From Flaccisagitta enflata (Eukaryota; Chaetognatha; Sagittoidea; Aphragmophora), in NCBI GenBank assembly GCA_965153355.1, contig OZ231127.1:100626001-100690000 (forward strand): a stretch of 64,000 nucleotides of DNA, in the 5' to 3' direction. Below, one piece after another: positions 1-12,044 of the stretch. Made by a program: the position numbers and the translations under genes. The notes under the pieces were generated by a model that was given only the letters and a program-made list of their open reading frames with translations, had not been told where the DNA came from and ran no database searches. Positions within the stretch are counted from its first letter, which is position 1. Each line of letters starts with the position of its first letter.

Positions 1-110
1 TTCATTAAAACTGATCAACATTCAACGAAGACGATTTCAGCTTAGTCTGAATTTGCCTAACCTAAGGAAACTAGATAGATCTGAAACACCATGTTATTAC
101 CGTTGTTGTA

Positions 111-539
111 CACTTTTTTTCTTATAAGAACCTAGTTTATAAGAACATCAAGGCTTTGAATGGCCTCAAAATTAAACACATCCTAAGAACATGCCAAGGC
201 TTCAAATCATGATGAAAAAATTTTGCTTTAGGTAATATTTGAAAAAACATTTATAGAATACTAGAATATTACAATAATCAAGATGATATTTTATGATTTT
301 TAATATAAATACTATAAAAACATCCTCAGACTTTAATGTTTAGCATTTGTTTAACAGTAGTTAATAGAAATATATTTAGTGTAATTGAATAATAGTATTA
401 TTTAAGGTTTCCTATAGTTTATATAGTATTTTTAATTAGGAACGCTCTAAAAACGTTGAAGGCTTCATTTAATCTTGGAAATAAGAACATGAAGCCTTTG
501 AAAAAAAAATGATGTTCTTATATAAAAAAAAAAAAACTG
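111..539. mobile_element. TA-flanked MITE with CAC/CAG-(T)n ends
   Basis: The left end reads TA then CACTTTTTTTCTTATAAGAAC. The right end is its approximate reverse complement, ending CTG then TA. The inner parts of both arms also match (TATAAGAACATCAAGGCTTT-like on the left, its complement near 485-530). A TA target duplication with CAG-type ends suggests a Tc1/mariner-like non-autonomous element. There is no coding capacity. Related half-copies lie at 625 and 63244. Confidence 0.6.
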
Positions 540-624
540 TACCTCAGTAGCATTACGACGAAAGTCGTTGCTCAAGCTCATTGGATATCGTACATTCCGT
601 TGTTGTTGTTGTTGCCGGGGACTA

Positions 625-700
625 CACTTTTTTTTATATAAGAGACAACTTTTTCAAATCAGCCTGGGTATTTTTAAATTTTTGGCCGTTTTCAGCCTGA
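625..700 (+). mobile_element. Partial copy of the CACTTTTTT MITE
   Basis: The left terminus (TA then CACTTTTTTTTATATAAGAG) is present but no matching right terminus was found nearby. The right limit is therefore arbitrary. Confidence 0.4.
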
Positions 701-787
701 AATCCTCTAAAAGTGTTCTTAATTTCTTGTTTATAGATATAATTAGAACAATTAGAACAATTGTATCTTCAACTTGATAATCATCAT

Positions 788-1033
788 AGTCATATAGGGA
801 ATAGAGGAGGTCATGGACTTCGGGCCGGAAGCGGAAGCATTCCGACCCGACGGTCTCATAACAATCCTCTTCCAATTATAACACGATCTCTCTCTCTTCC
901 TCTCCAACCTTCGGATATAAATAGCCTCAGTAAGAGAGGAATCCAGAATTATTACACCGGCTATCGCGTTGATTATTCCTGCGTCTGAGGGATTAAATCC
1001 CTCCAGTCAGTCAGCATACAACACAGTTCGCCA
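788..1033 (+). repeat. 5' LTR (246 bp) of an LTR retrotransposon
   Basis: This 246-bp block recurs in inverted orientation at 63481-63726 with about four substitutions and no indels. It contains a TATA box (GGATATAAATAGCC, about 918-931), and ends CGCCA two bases before a plausible primer-binding site. The other copy is preceded by a G-rich polypurine tract directly against the same start (AGTCATATAGGG), so both boundaries are supported independently. The termini are AG...CA rather than the usual TG...CA. Element orientation is plus. Confidence 0.7.
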
Positions 1034-1035
1034 CT

Positions 1036-1053
1036 TGGTGGCAGCTTTTGGAC
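1036..1053 (+). promoter_or_regulatory. Putative primer-binding site
   Basis: TGGTGGCAGCTTTTGGAC begins two bases after the LTR end. A TGG start just inside a 5' LTR is the normal position of a tRNA primer-binding site. The tRNA was not identified. Confidence 0.55.
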
Positions 1054-1107
1054 ACACAACCACGCAAAAAGCTGATATCCCTCGCTACGTTACCACGCGA
1101 AGAACAT

Positions 1108-1470
1108 CAGCTACAATCAGCTCAAGTCGCCAAAGCTCAAGTCAAAGCTCAAGTCGCCAAAGCTCAAGTCGCCAAAGCTCAAGTCGCCAAAGCTCAAGTC
1201 ACCAAAGCTCAAGTCAAAGCTCAAGTCGCCAAAGCTCAAGTCAAAGCTCAAGTCGCCAAAGCTCAAGTCAAAGCTCAAGTCGCCAAAGCTCAAGTCAAAG
1301 CTCAAGTCGCCAAAGCTCAAGTCAAAGCTCAAGTCGCCAAAGCTCAAGTCAAAGCTCAAGTCGCCAAAGCTCAAGTCAGAGCTCAAGTTGTCAAAGCTCA
1401 AGTCAAAGCTCAAGTCAAAGCTCAAGTCACCAAAGCTCAAGTCGCCTAAATTCGTCAAAGCTCAAGTCGC
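1108..1470 (+). repeat. 27-bp minisatellite in the element leader or gag start
   Basis: Alternating 15-bp (AAAGCTCAAGTCGCC) and 12-bp (AAAGCTCAAGTC) blocks repeat about fourteen times. All blocks are multiples of three, so several frames stay open on both strands. One plus frame gives a Lys/Ala/Gln/Val repeat (AQVAKAQVK) running from near the primer-binding site to about 1450. A neighbouring frame continues to 1594 as a Lys-rich peptide ending NTYTDLTQRWTKA. It may be an expanded N-terminal part of a gag gene; translation is not certain. Confidence 0.7.
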
Positions 1471-2359
1471 CGAAACTCAAAAAGAAGAACGGCAAGCTCA
1501 CTTAGCCAAATCCAAGTCACCCAAAATCAATAACTTCACGCTTGAATTGCGAAATACGTATACCGACTTGACCCAAAGATGGACAAAAGCGTGAAAAAGA
1601 TCAACCCTCAATCACCGAGTCTACGCATCTTCATCACATTCGATTCGAAGTCGTCTAGACTAACGATCTATCTGTTGATCATCATCGGGCGATTGCGACT
1701 ACGACTAACTCTCTCAAGCTGATCGAGTAAAACTGGCTGCCTATAAGAAGATAGGGACGCATACAGAGGATATATCATCGCAAGCCAAATTCTCAACAAA
1801 GAATATTAAAGACGCGAAAGAGAAATTCAAAAACATCAAAACGACTTCAAGAATTTGAAGAACAACAACAAAAGTGTTACTACTACATATATCAAAAGCC
1901 TCGACACGTCAACACAACCATTAACTCGGGATATTCAACCCTAAGAAAACACTTAAGAGCGAAGCGGCCTTGACAAAAATCACTCCCATTTCACTCGAGG
2001 CGAAAAGTCCGACCGACCAAGAAGAAGATAACAAAGAAGAAGAAATCCGTCGCGTACGTCTTCATGAGGAATTGAGCGATGCGTCAACGATCACCGGGCC
2101 ATGAAAGTCCATCCACTTGGTCAACACGAATCCCGTATCAGAGTGAATTATTCGTCGCACCATATCGAGGAACATCACCTGACAATAAATAGAAGGAAAT
2201 GATCAGAAACATCAGACGGGGATCAAGAAAGGATACGGACAAACCGACCGTAATGGGAACGCTATGATCCTAGGAAAAACAGTTAGGATCAGGGTCCAAA
2301 TCTAACCCAAAATAATTCGCGCGAAGTGCGGTTGAGAGGGGCAAGGAAGAGGAAGAAGA

Positions 2360-4453
2360 ATGGAAAATATTAGCGATGAGGAGGTGATTTGGAGGCGAGA
2401 CCAAAAGTATCTTGCTCTCCTTCACTCAAGCCTCAGTTAAGAAGCTAAATATGAAAACTCCAATAACTGAGTTACAAACAAATATCGGGATTAATTCCCG
2501 AATTATCACAGAGAAATCACCATCACAAACCAACATAACCACACCACTGCCTTTCATTACACCATATTTCACCATTCCAGAAACACCATCTAGTGACGAC
2601 CTGACAGTCAGTCTGGCATTATCATCACTATCATGTATGATAGAAAACCTGGACGAAGAAGAGACAAATACGCATCCAAACAAGCCCATCGAGGAAAGCA
2701 GTGCGCTACACGTCGGCGCATGGCCCACAATTGATCCAGTCACGCACGCAAATAAAGTCGCCGCAATCAGGAAGATCTTCAGGTCATCAATCCATGAAAA
2801 GTCGAGCCTCGTCAAACGGCACCTGGAGGAAGAAGGAAAAGGGAGATTAGAAGATCCAACATCAACGTGGAGATTGGACTGCGCGGACCGACCGACCAGC
2901 CCTCCAAGTCAAGCACCAAAGAACAAAGCCGCACTCAAGCAAGTCATCTTCCGGGACTCTTCAGCCCCAAAAAGCCAAAAGACAAAGAGGCCGAAGCCCG
3001 TATACACCGCAGAAGAATTAAAGAAAAGACAAGTACAAGCCGCTAACGCACAAACAGCGAAGAAGCTAAAGAGACAAAAACACGCTCAAACGCCCATCTC
3101 ACCAACTATCCGAATCGAGAAACTCAGAGCAAGAACGCAGCCAAGGAGAAGACGAAGACGGCGGACGCAGCCACCTCTACGAGAATCAACCAAGAAGTAC
3201 AGACAAAGATAGAAGACAAAGGGGACGACCAAGAAGTCATCGAAATCAGCGACGACGACGGCGAGAGCGACGTGAAGATCGAGACCGAAGACGTCGGGGA
3301 CGACCATCACGACGTCGAGAAAGAAAGGGCACCAACGGTGCAGCGTCGCGTCATACAAGAATTTCCCAATATACCGTCTTGTGCTTGTGAGATCAACGTA
3401 CAGACCGAACAGCCAACAAACGATCCTCCACAGACTAGTGACTTGGTCGAAAATCGGGCAGCGCAAAGCGGCAGCTGCAGTAATCCGACAGTGGCGGAGC
3501 ATCAGCAGCATCAGCAGTATTTCCTCAGCGGCGAAGTAGCGGCGCTTCTCCTGCAGCAGCAGCAACCGTCAATATCCAGCAGCCAAGAAGCTGGACCAGC
3601 GGACCAGCAGCAGATCGTCACCACGGTTGTAGAAAACATTCAATGGGCAGATAGTCTGTCCTTCGCCATGGATCCAAGTCAAGTGCCAGCAGCCCCCTTA
3701 AGACAAGGAACAAACAATATGAATGACGGAGGCATTGTGCAGCAAGCGGCAGCAGCAAGCAAGATCCCAACCGGAAATGCGCCGGAACCAATCTTTACCC
3801 CGGCGATACAAACAACAAACATTCCAAACCAAAATATCAACATACAACAACAACAAAATGTAACTTCCTTCTCATTCGGTCAACAAAATCAACATCCAGC
3901 CGGGCAAAATCAACAACAACAACTTCCGGCCATATCAAACCAAAACAATTACGCATTCGGAATGCCAATTTTGCCAACACAACACGCATTTCCGTTCATG
4001 ACTGCAGCCATTCAAAACAATAATCTAAATAGGACAACATCCGCCATCCAAGGATCACACCAACAACAAATAAGCGATCAACCGGAGAATTACGCGACAA
4101 ACAAATACCCTCCAGCCGGAAATACAATTGCAAGGTCACCTCCACCGGCACACAGACATTCAAAACAATCCGAATTACCCGGAAGAATGACAGGGCCTCT
4201 CCCAAGAGCTCCAACTCCGTCCATCGCGATCCCGCCGAATTCCAACCACGGAGGAATAATTCGCGCCCCGACCGTCCCAATGAGACCGCATTGCCCTTGG
4301 TGTCAACAAGTCGCACAATGGGAACATCACGGGAGGATGACAGCGCACCAAGCTAAAGAAATGACAGAAATATCAAAAAGTGCTAAATACCACGCAGAAA
4401 AATTAAGGGATCACGGATGCCCACCACCCCCTCCCCCACATCCACCCCAGTGA
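2360..4453 (+). pseudogene. Gag-like or low-complexity Q/P-rich gene, frameshifted
   Basis: Three overlapping frames read as one protein. The first starts at the ATG at 2360 (MENISDEEVIW) and shifts near 2410 into a frame running to 3212. That part is Thr/Ser/Pro-rich then strongly basic, with a poly-Arg run near 3150. A second shift near 3130 leads into the frame that ends at 4453. This last part begins acidic with a SUMO-interaction-like motif (EVIEISDDDGE, about 3230-3265), is then rich in Gln, Asn and Pro, and ends with a CPWC...H...H cluster (about 4290-4350) and a proline run. A GTGAGG at the stop could be a splice donor, with acceptor-like TTTCAG at 4620. No known domain was recognised. 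Position downstream of the LTR and primer-binding site suggests a gag role, by inference only. The shifts make it probably inactive. Confidence 0.5.
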
Positions 4454-4789
4454 GGGCCGTTGAGGATAAACAATGTACATAGAACCTTGATAGTGAGAAT
4501 AAGAATTAGAATGTAGAACTACAAACATTGTTAGCAAATTATTTGGCAAGCATAATGCGTTGTTGTTAGAAATTCCTCATTTCTTTTATTTTCATTAAAA
4601 TACTGAATTTTGAATTTCAGGTTTCTTTTAGCAAACCAAAATTCTGAATTGGCTTTAAGTCAAAATCAAGTAAAATCATTGCATCTATACAATGACAATC
4701 AATTGGCACTTTCGAGTATAACAATCACAAGTAGCAAAATTGAATGAAAACAAAGAGGAAAAACAATTCAAAGTCGATCGAATGGCGTG

Positions 4790-5991
4790 ATGGATTCCAG
4801 CCAAAACTTTCCAAAGACGACGGAAACAAACTCGGCTGCAGACATCAACGCTTTATTAATGCCACCACCGCCACCGCTGCAACACAAATCTTACGCAACG
4901 GCGGTGATACCGGAACAACAACAACAACAACAACAACGTGATAATCAATCAGAAGACTCACCATTAAGAAGACTAATAAACAGCTACAATCCAAGGGTTC
5001 CAGCTTTCATCCAACTGGACGCAGAAGAAACATTCCCTCCATACCAATCTTCAGTCATCGAGAAAAAGGCGCCATCTAGAAGCAATAAGAAGAAAATGGA
5101 TCAATCACAGGAGGAAGAGTCGACATCGACCGAGAAGCCGAAAGGAAGGCGTAAAACAACACCAAAGAGAATAGCATCAACAAACAACAAACCAAGCGAC
5201 GCCGACTCAACATCATCACCACCAACAGACAATAGCCAACAGCCAACCCACAATCAACAAGTCAACAATATACAACCGGGCGTCAACATTAATAATCAAT
5301 CCTCAAATCTACAATATCCAGGTCCGCAACCACGCCCGCCAACAAGTCAATTGGACCAAAATTCATCGGCATCCGACAGACCAGCAACCCTACATCACCA
5401 TCCAAACAACAGTCAGGAACCATCGTCAAAGACGTCAACCAACAACACTCGCGCTTTCAACAACTTATCATCAAACACCAAATTACCATAACGCCATCAG
5501 AGGGACATCAGTCCAATCAGCGCCGAACTTTTATCATCAGAATCCACCAATTCATCAATCGCCGCCGACATATCATCCTCCGCAAATCTTGTATCAAATG
5601 ACGCCGCAGCATCAGGCGACGCCGACACACAACACCGCCAAATTACCACGCCGCGCCGGCGTGCAACCAGACTTTTGCAAATAGCGGCGTCCATCAGTCA
5701 TCGCAAAACCTGCAATTGAAAAAGGTTCCAAATAGACAAGTCGACGCTTACCATCAACAACAACAACAACAAACAAATATTATCCCTGGCTGGGGAAATC
5801 AGCCAAATCCTCCCTTCAGCCAAAACTTTGGATTCCATCCAAACACGTAACAGGGCATAAATTTCAATCAGACGCCGACTACACCCATTCCATCTGCGGT
5901 CACTCCATTCGCGGTCAACACCCCATCAAGCCAACAAACCAGCGTCCAACAAAATCACCAAGACCATCGAAGCCAGTTGCAAACCACCAAC
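4790..5991 (+). pseudogene. Q/N/P-rich gene, 5' part, interrupted by a MITE
   Basis: Clean ATG frame from 4790 to 5491 (about 233 aa): a short PPPPP/poly-Gln stretch, a Lys-rich segment (about residues 95-130), then Ser/Thr/Asn/Gln/Pro-rich sequence. After the stop at 5491 the same composition continues in other frames to 5991, with another poly-Gln (5757-5772) and a Gly/Asn/Pro/Phe-rich stretch. This implies two or more frameshifts and a nonsense codon near 5850. At 5991 a MITE splits the frame, and coding-like sequence resumes in the same frame at 6632. No family was recognised. It may be the second part of the same retrotransposon polyprotein or a separate low-complexity gene. Confidence 0.45.
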
Positions 5992-6296
5992 TAAGGCCTT
6001 GCGTATGGCGTTTTTTTCCTCGGTTTCGGTTCGGGTTCGGAATACCCCAAAACCTTTCCTCGGGTTTATGTCGGGTTTATACCGGTTTTGTAAATGGAGT
6101 GAGAAAAGATAGATAGAAAAAAGAAATGAGAGAAAAAAAAGGGAGAAAAAAATGAGAGAAACAAAATAGAAAAATAACAAACACACACAGACACAGACAT
6201 AGTGAGACAGCAAAAAATGTGAGCAAAAAGGAAAAAAGAATTAGTTTGAACAACATAATAATAAAAAAAAAACAAAGAAATAAATGCAAGTAGAGA

Positions 6297-6372
<76 letters not shown>

Positions 6373-6623
6373 GAGAGACAGACACACAGACAGACAGACA
6401 AACAGAGAGAGACAGACACACAGACACACATAGACATATAATATGATCATAAAGATGAGAAGAAAAAAAGCAGAAAATAGTTTGATGAGTGGAAGAATGA
6501 AAGAAGGATATAGAAGCAAAACACTCCTAGAAAACAAGGTCGGTTTTGTAAGCAAAACCGAATTTCGGGTTTGGCCTCAAAACTGAGCCTCGGCCTTCTC
6601 ACGGCCAAACCCGCAAGGCCTTA
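5992..6623. mobile_element. hAT-type MITE, 632 bp, 8-bp TSD
   Basis: The ends are perfect 12-bp inverted repeats TAAGGCCTTGCG, with looser inverted similarity for about 90 bp. It is flanked by the 8-bp direct repeat CCACCAAC (5984-5991 and 6624-6631). An 8-bp duplication is typical of hAT elements. The core is a GA/CAGACA microsatellite (about 6294-6425). Removing the element and one TSD copy rejoins the interrupted reading frame. Confidence 0.75.
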
Positions 6624-6631
6624 CCACCAAC

Positions 6632-6768
6632 CAATTGCAAACAAACTTAACGTATTTGCAACTGGTAGCAACAAATCGCCGCCAGCAATTGGAATTGGAC
6701 AGGAAAATAAAAGAGTGCGACAATCTCACCAGCATCCTCGCAAACGCCAAATACAGAGAATCATATAG
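6632..6768 (+). pseudogene. Q/N/P-rich gene, 3' part: coiled-coil tail
   Basis: This continues the frame that stops at the MITE. It reads NQLQTNLTYLQLVATN and then a heptad-like Gln/Leu/Glu/Lys segment ending NAKYRE. It is cut near 6768, where a LINE fragment on the other strand begins. A coiled coil fits a self-assembling structural protein, but that is inference. Confidence 0.4.
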
Positions 6769-6769
6769 T

Positions 6770-7183
6770 TTAAGAATCACCTCTGTTTGTATTCCCCTCA
6801 TGACATCGGATGATGCTGTTGTGTTGATCTGTCTTATGAGGGCATTCATTTTTTTTTCTCGGGCTAAGATGTTCTTGTCATTTTTTCCATCGTTCGTTAT
6901 TATATCTCCAAGATATTTATATGAATTAGTATTGGATATTTCTTTCTCTCCTAGTGGCCAATTATCCGGAACTTTCACTTTCTTGCCCACTTGCATTACT
7001 TGACATTTCTCTTGTCCCCATTCTAACTTATTAATCTCTGCAAATTCGTTTACTTTTGATAAGATTTTATGTTGATTGGTTACTCCATTTGTACATGTCA
7101 TAACATCGTCCACCCATTCTAAGCATCCAATTTTGAACCCGTCATTGATACTCACAGCTTGCTCAATCTCTCCATTTTCAAAC
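6770..7183 (-). pseudogene. LINE reverse transcriptase fragment (palm to thumb)
   Basis: One open frame contains the catalytic box in the variant form EWVDD, then an EINKLEW...KCQVMQVG segment and SYKYLGDII, which is the classic end of a non-LTR RT palm. It finishes LKLYDSL at about 6770, where the thumb should follow. The upstream part is lost at a GAC microsatellite (7187). The C-terminal continuation of this family is present elsewhere in the window (48884 and 20262). It is a dead fragment. Confidence 0.75.
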
Positions 7184-7185
7184 AT

Positions 7186-7487
<302 letters not shown>

Positions 7488-7817
7488 AGAGAGACATGAA
7501 GACATTAAAAATTTCCCCACAAGAGTCTCAAGATTATTGGCTTCTAAATGCTTGAGAGACATTGATAGTAACTCATCTTCAGACCAAGGTAGACGTAATG
7601 AAAAGGTGCGACTTAATGAGGAATTGTAATTGGCCAATGGTAAGGTTGTGGACGTCTAAATCAGAGAATCACCGGCAAAAAGCAAGTGGTTTTATCTAGT
7701 TTCAGAATAGCTGGAGGGACTAATTATGGGTTGCGTCACCTACAGTTTTTTCGAAACACTTCTTTCTCTGAGCAGGCCCACAATACCAGGCAATTTCATT
7801 TATTTCAACGCACTTGA

Positions 7818-7819
7818 TC

Positions 7820-7888
<69 letters not shown>

Positions 7889-7915
7889 TCATTATCATCA
7901 TTATCATCATCATCC

Positions 7916-7966
<51 letters not shown>
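7818..7966. repeat. (CT)n and (ATCT)n microsatellites
   Basis: CT dinucleotides run to 7882, a short ATC-rich linker follows, then ATCT tetranucleotides run from 7917 to the edge of the foldback element. Confidence 0.95.
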
Positions 7967-8955
7967 CAGTATGATTTTTTTCAAATGACACAAAAGATGA
8001 CGACATAAATCCTAAACAAATCAACATAATCAAATTCTGAAAAAAAACGCCTAAAAGAGTAGGTTATTGCATTTATTCATGCCAAATTTCAGCATTCCGT
8101 CTCAAGTAGTTTAGCTTCAATTTAGATTTAAAGTGAAGATATCAATTTCTTTTTACTCCTATGGCAAAGAAAAAAGGCAAACACTTTGTTTGCTAATTTT
8201 GGCTTAACCAAGGACGTGAACCATAGAAAATCCATGACCGTTTGAAAGCTCTGCAAAAATTCTTCCAAACGCGATGTTGCTGGTAATTGTAGCTTAATTC
8301 GTTTAGAAATGGCAAAGGTTTGAAGAAAAATATCACTGATTGAAAAAAATGATCATTTCAATTTTTTTCCAGTGAGTAATTTTTGTCTTTTCGTTTTTTT
8401 CAATGATGCAGCTCAGGATTGTCTTAGCTACTTGTTATCCATGAGCAAATTAAAGAGCTTGAAATTTTCTTTAAAATGGGACCAAGAACAAATTTCTGAC
8501 TTAATGCATTTGATTTTTAAGTTAGAATAAAGATAACCCATGAAAATCATGTTGCGAAATTCCGCATTTTTGACTACCTAGTCTTCATTCTAATGCCATT
8601 TCTAAACGGATAGAGCTAGGATATCCAGCAAGGTCTCATTTGAAAGATCTTTCGCAGAGCTTCAAAATGGTCATAGATTTTGCTATGTTTTTCTCATTGC
8701 TTGGATGTTAAACACTGACAAACAGGTATTTCACTTTTTTCTTTTGCCATAGTTAAAAAAAAAGTTATTTTGGATGATTCATAGTTTGACTTCAAAAAGC
8801 GATTGAGGCTAAACTACTCGAGTCGGAATGCTGAAATTTGGCATGAATAGATGCAATAACCTACTCTTTCAGGCATTTTTTTCAGAATTTGATTATGTTG
8901 ATTCGTTTAGGATTTATGTCGTCATCTTTTGTTTCATTTGAAAAAAATCATACTG
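7967..8955. mobile_element. 989-bp foldback element, CAGTATGA ends, TA TSD
   Basis: The left arm starts CAGTATGATTTTTTTCAAAT and the right arm ends with its complement. Inverted similarity (near perfect at the ends, about 75% by eye further in) extends to the centre near 8460, so nearly the whole element is two arms. TA flanks both ends (7965-7966, 8956-8957). CAGT ends and TA duplication suggest a Tc1/mariner-type non-autonomous element. Confidence 0.7.
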
Positions 8956-9030
8956 TATCTTTTCATCTTCATCAACATCATCATATCATGCTCATCATGA
9001 TCGTCGAGAGAATTCTTCCAGAGGCAATGG

Positions 9031-9795
9031 TGTGGTGCCCAGGGGAGAAGCCCCGGGGCGAAGAACCTACCTATCTGCCTAACTCCTAAATAAATCATGA
9101 ATGTTTCGCCTGCCTGATCTGCTATCAAGGGGGAACCTAATAACAGCGCGGGAAAACCCCCCCTATAGCTACGGGTCCCAGATAAAATTGCCTCAAAGGG
9201 AGGAACCTAATAAACTAAACCCCGACATAGGAACAAATAGATAATCATATAATCAAACAGGGACAGAATACCGACGGACAAGAGCAGCAATAACGCAAAG
9301 GGGGAGAGACAGAGGGGGGGGGAGGAATAACGTTAAGGTTAGAATATTAGCGTCGAAAATAACAGGTCAAAGCGACGGTAAACGGGTCACAGGCTAGGTC
9401 GTAGAAAATCCAATGCTCCTCAGAGCTCAGCGCATTTATTAGATCACAGAGAAAGAGAGAGATAGCGAACTGGTCTTCCTCAGTCGCTCATTGGCAGAGC
9501 GCCTCTACTCTGTATCGTCTTCACGGTCGTCGTCGGCTTTGCACCAGCTGCCAGACTGCAGACTGGGGCTTGGACTTGGCTCGGGACTTCTTAGACTCAG
9601 ATATCGTGGACCAGGACGTGAACCAGGCTCTCCGTTGGGAGAGAAAGTAGACGCTTAGCGAAGGAGGAAAAGGATAGAGGCGGCGGTAAGAAAGATAGAA
9701 AGTGAGGCAGAGATAGCAAAGAGGGGCCGGGATAGAAAGGAAAAGGGAAAGGCGATAGATGAGAGGGGCAAAAGAACGGATATCCGGGCACAACA
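9031..9795 (-). repeat. 765-bp LTR, left copy
   Basis: It matches 15914-16678 at equal length with about 14 substitutions counted by eye (about 98% identity). That indicates a fairly recent insertion. It carries a CCAAT motif and AATAAA on the minus strand. Apparent reading frames in it are shadows. Confidence 0.9.
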
Positions 9796-12044
9796 GCTCC
9801 TCCGGGGCCCACCCGAGATGATGTCCCTATCATCTCAAACCAAAAATGCAAACTAGGATGCTAAACCTGAACACTAAAACCTAACCCGAAGCTAAGACAG
9901 AATAAGGCATGATTCGACCATCGATCATACCCCGCTGGATATCCTGAACTCAAGTCCCTAACGAGGGCGGCCGGACGGACAGACAAAGGACCAGAAAAAT
10001 TGAAAGAAGCAGGGGCGCGGAGAAACAATGCACATGCTAAGATACACATACGAGAACAAGCACACTCCAACAAATTGCTTCAGGCATAAACAGGAAAGGA
10101 GTCCGGACAGTCCAATAGTCAGCCACATCCGACAACCCAAAACAAAATCAGAAATAACAAAACATTCAAATTAACAAAAATATTCTACGTACATTTAGAT
10201 CAGTGATAAAGACAGTCATACAACGCCCTAGTGGGCGTCTTAGTTGGTGGGCCAGTCCCAAGGGAAGGATTCGGGGACACAGAGGCTGGCAAAAGGTCGT
10301 GCACAAGGGTGCACATTTTCTTTGCAACCAGGAAGGCAGTACACAACAGCAATAAAATGTTTGCCCAAGTGGGCAACTAGACCTGCGGACAAACAAAGAT
10401 ATGGAGACAATATAAACAGAAAGAAAAAAAAAAGCAACAAATTAAGCAAATCATAAAAAAAAAACTACAAATAACAACAAGGAGGAGGAAAAGTCTGGGG
10501 GGGGAAAATAGTAGTAGGGGAAGAAGGGTGAACCGGCAATACAGCAAAAGGGGGGGGGGTAACAAAAGCGATCACCACCAGCAGTGGATCACAGTAGACT
10601 GAAACCCTGTCCAAGGGGACAGCTTGTGTGTCCGTAAATTCTAACCCGACAAAAAGGGCCAGGTAAGTGTGAACTAGCTGACACCGTAATCCATCAGTAC
10701 CCGCATTTTCCCCGACACAGTACCCATATCACGCCCCTCAATTGAATTCAGTCGGCGTATCTGTTGACGCTGTCAGTCAATTAGTCATTATAAAAAAAAG
10801 TAAAAAGGTCCTAATATGCCCCGGTGCCTCCTAAGGCCGGAGCGCTCTAGTCTTTTTATATTAAGTATGTGGCAATACCACACGACCAATAGTCCCGCAA
10901 AAGGATGCCGAAGCATCTTATAAAAGAGAAAAAAGAAAAAGGAGAATGGTAAAAATATTTCCTATGCTCCAGTACTTCCTAAGACTGGGGCACTCTTTAG
11001 TTATAAAGTAAAAATGTACCGTAATTACTGCGCCAGGGGAAAATTGAAATAAAAGTTGAGTCGAGATAAGAGTCGCCGACGTTATTAGTTACCCATGCTG
11101 TACCCTAATACTTCCAAAGCTAAGGGCGCACTGTATTGCTTACCGGCCGTCATTTGGTAAAATGTCGTAATTATACTATGTGTATATTGGAAAAATAAAA
11201 CAACAATCATCAGCGATGTATTGTGATGAAGCGAACAATAAAAGATTGTTTGGGCTACCACCTAGGCATGCAAAGAGCTATAATCAAGTTGTTTTTCTTT
11301 GGTTTTGGTTTGTTTTTTTGTATTCTTTTTTTGTAATTCTTTAAAATTTCTTTCTAGCTTGGGTTTGTGTTACACAATTGCCGTTTTGCCCTCGTCGTTC
11401 ATTTGGTGGGAAGTCTTGATTGATTATTTGCCAAGTCCTTGCTTGTATTTTTGGAGTTGAGTTTTCAAGTTTGGGATGGGGGTTGAAAAGCATCGGTATT
11501 AGATTTTAACTTTCGTGTCCTTAATGTTTTCATTTTAACTCGCCCTAATGGGCGACAGACCAGTCTTTACAATTTTTTCTTTATAAAGATGACAAAGGAG
11601 GTCCACAGCAATCCTCACAAAAACTGGGGCATGTGGCTGCAAGATTGTTGAAGTGCTCATTTGTTGACATACTGCTGTGCCAGTGTAAGCGAGGGGGTGC
11701 CACTGTTAGGGTCCAAGGGGTAGATCTTTTCATAAGCTTTTCATAAACCCAAAGGGAAGAGGAGAACTAAAAAGCTTACGGGGAAAACATGTCGAGGGAA
11801 AATAAAATAGGGTAAAGATATAACCCCAATACAAGCTTTGAGACCCTAACGAATATGCAACAGTTCCTCCAAGGACTGTAGCACACTTGTCGCTCAGAAG
11901 TGGTAACCTGTCTAAGAGGGGAGGGGGATAGTAGACGAGAACAGAAGAAAAAGAGCTAAGGTGAGAGCAAAAGAGCCGTAAGGGGTAAGGCCCTCTTGGG
12001 CCTCTTGGAAAGTGAGAGGCCTAGCAAGAGGAGTATCATCTCAT
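9796..12044. other. LTR-element interior, non-coding, with recurring motif
   Basis: No credible gene was seen. A loosely repeated motif of the form CCTCCTAAGGCCGGAGC or CTTCCTAAGACTGGGGC occurs near 10816-10848, 10971-11003, 11099-11133 and 11868-11900. A C-rich to G-rich layout suggests small hairpins. The stretch 11281-11560 is T-rich. Confidence 0.5.

Noticed and set aside
9521-9851. Minus-strand frames inside the 765-bp LTR (90 and 84 codons)
   Set aside because: They occur in both LTRs as shadows, use no domain, and cross the LTR edge.
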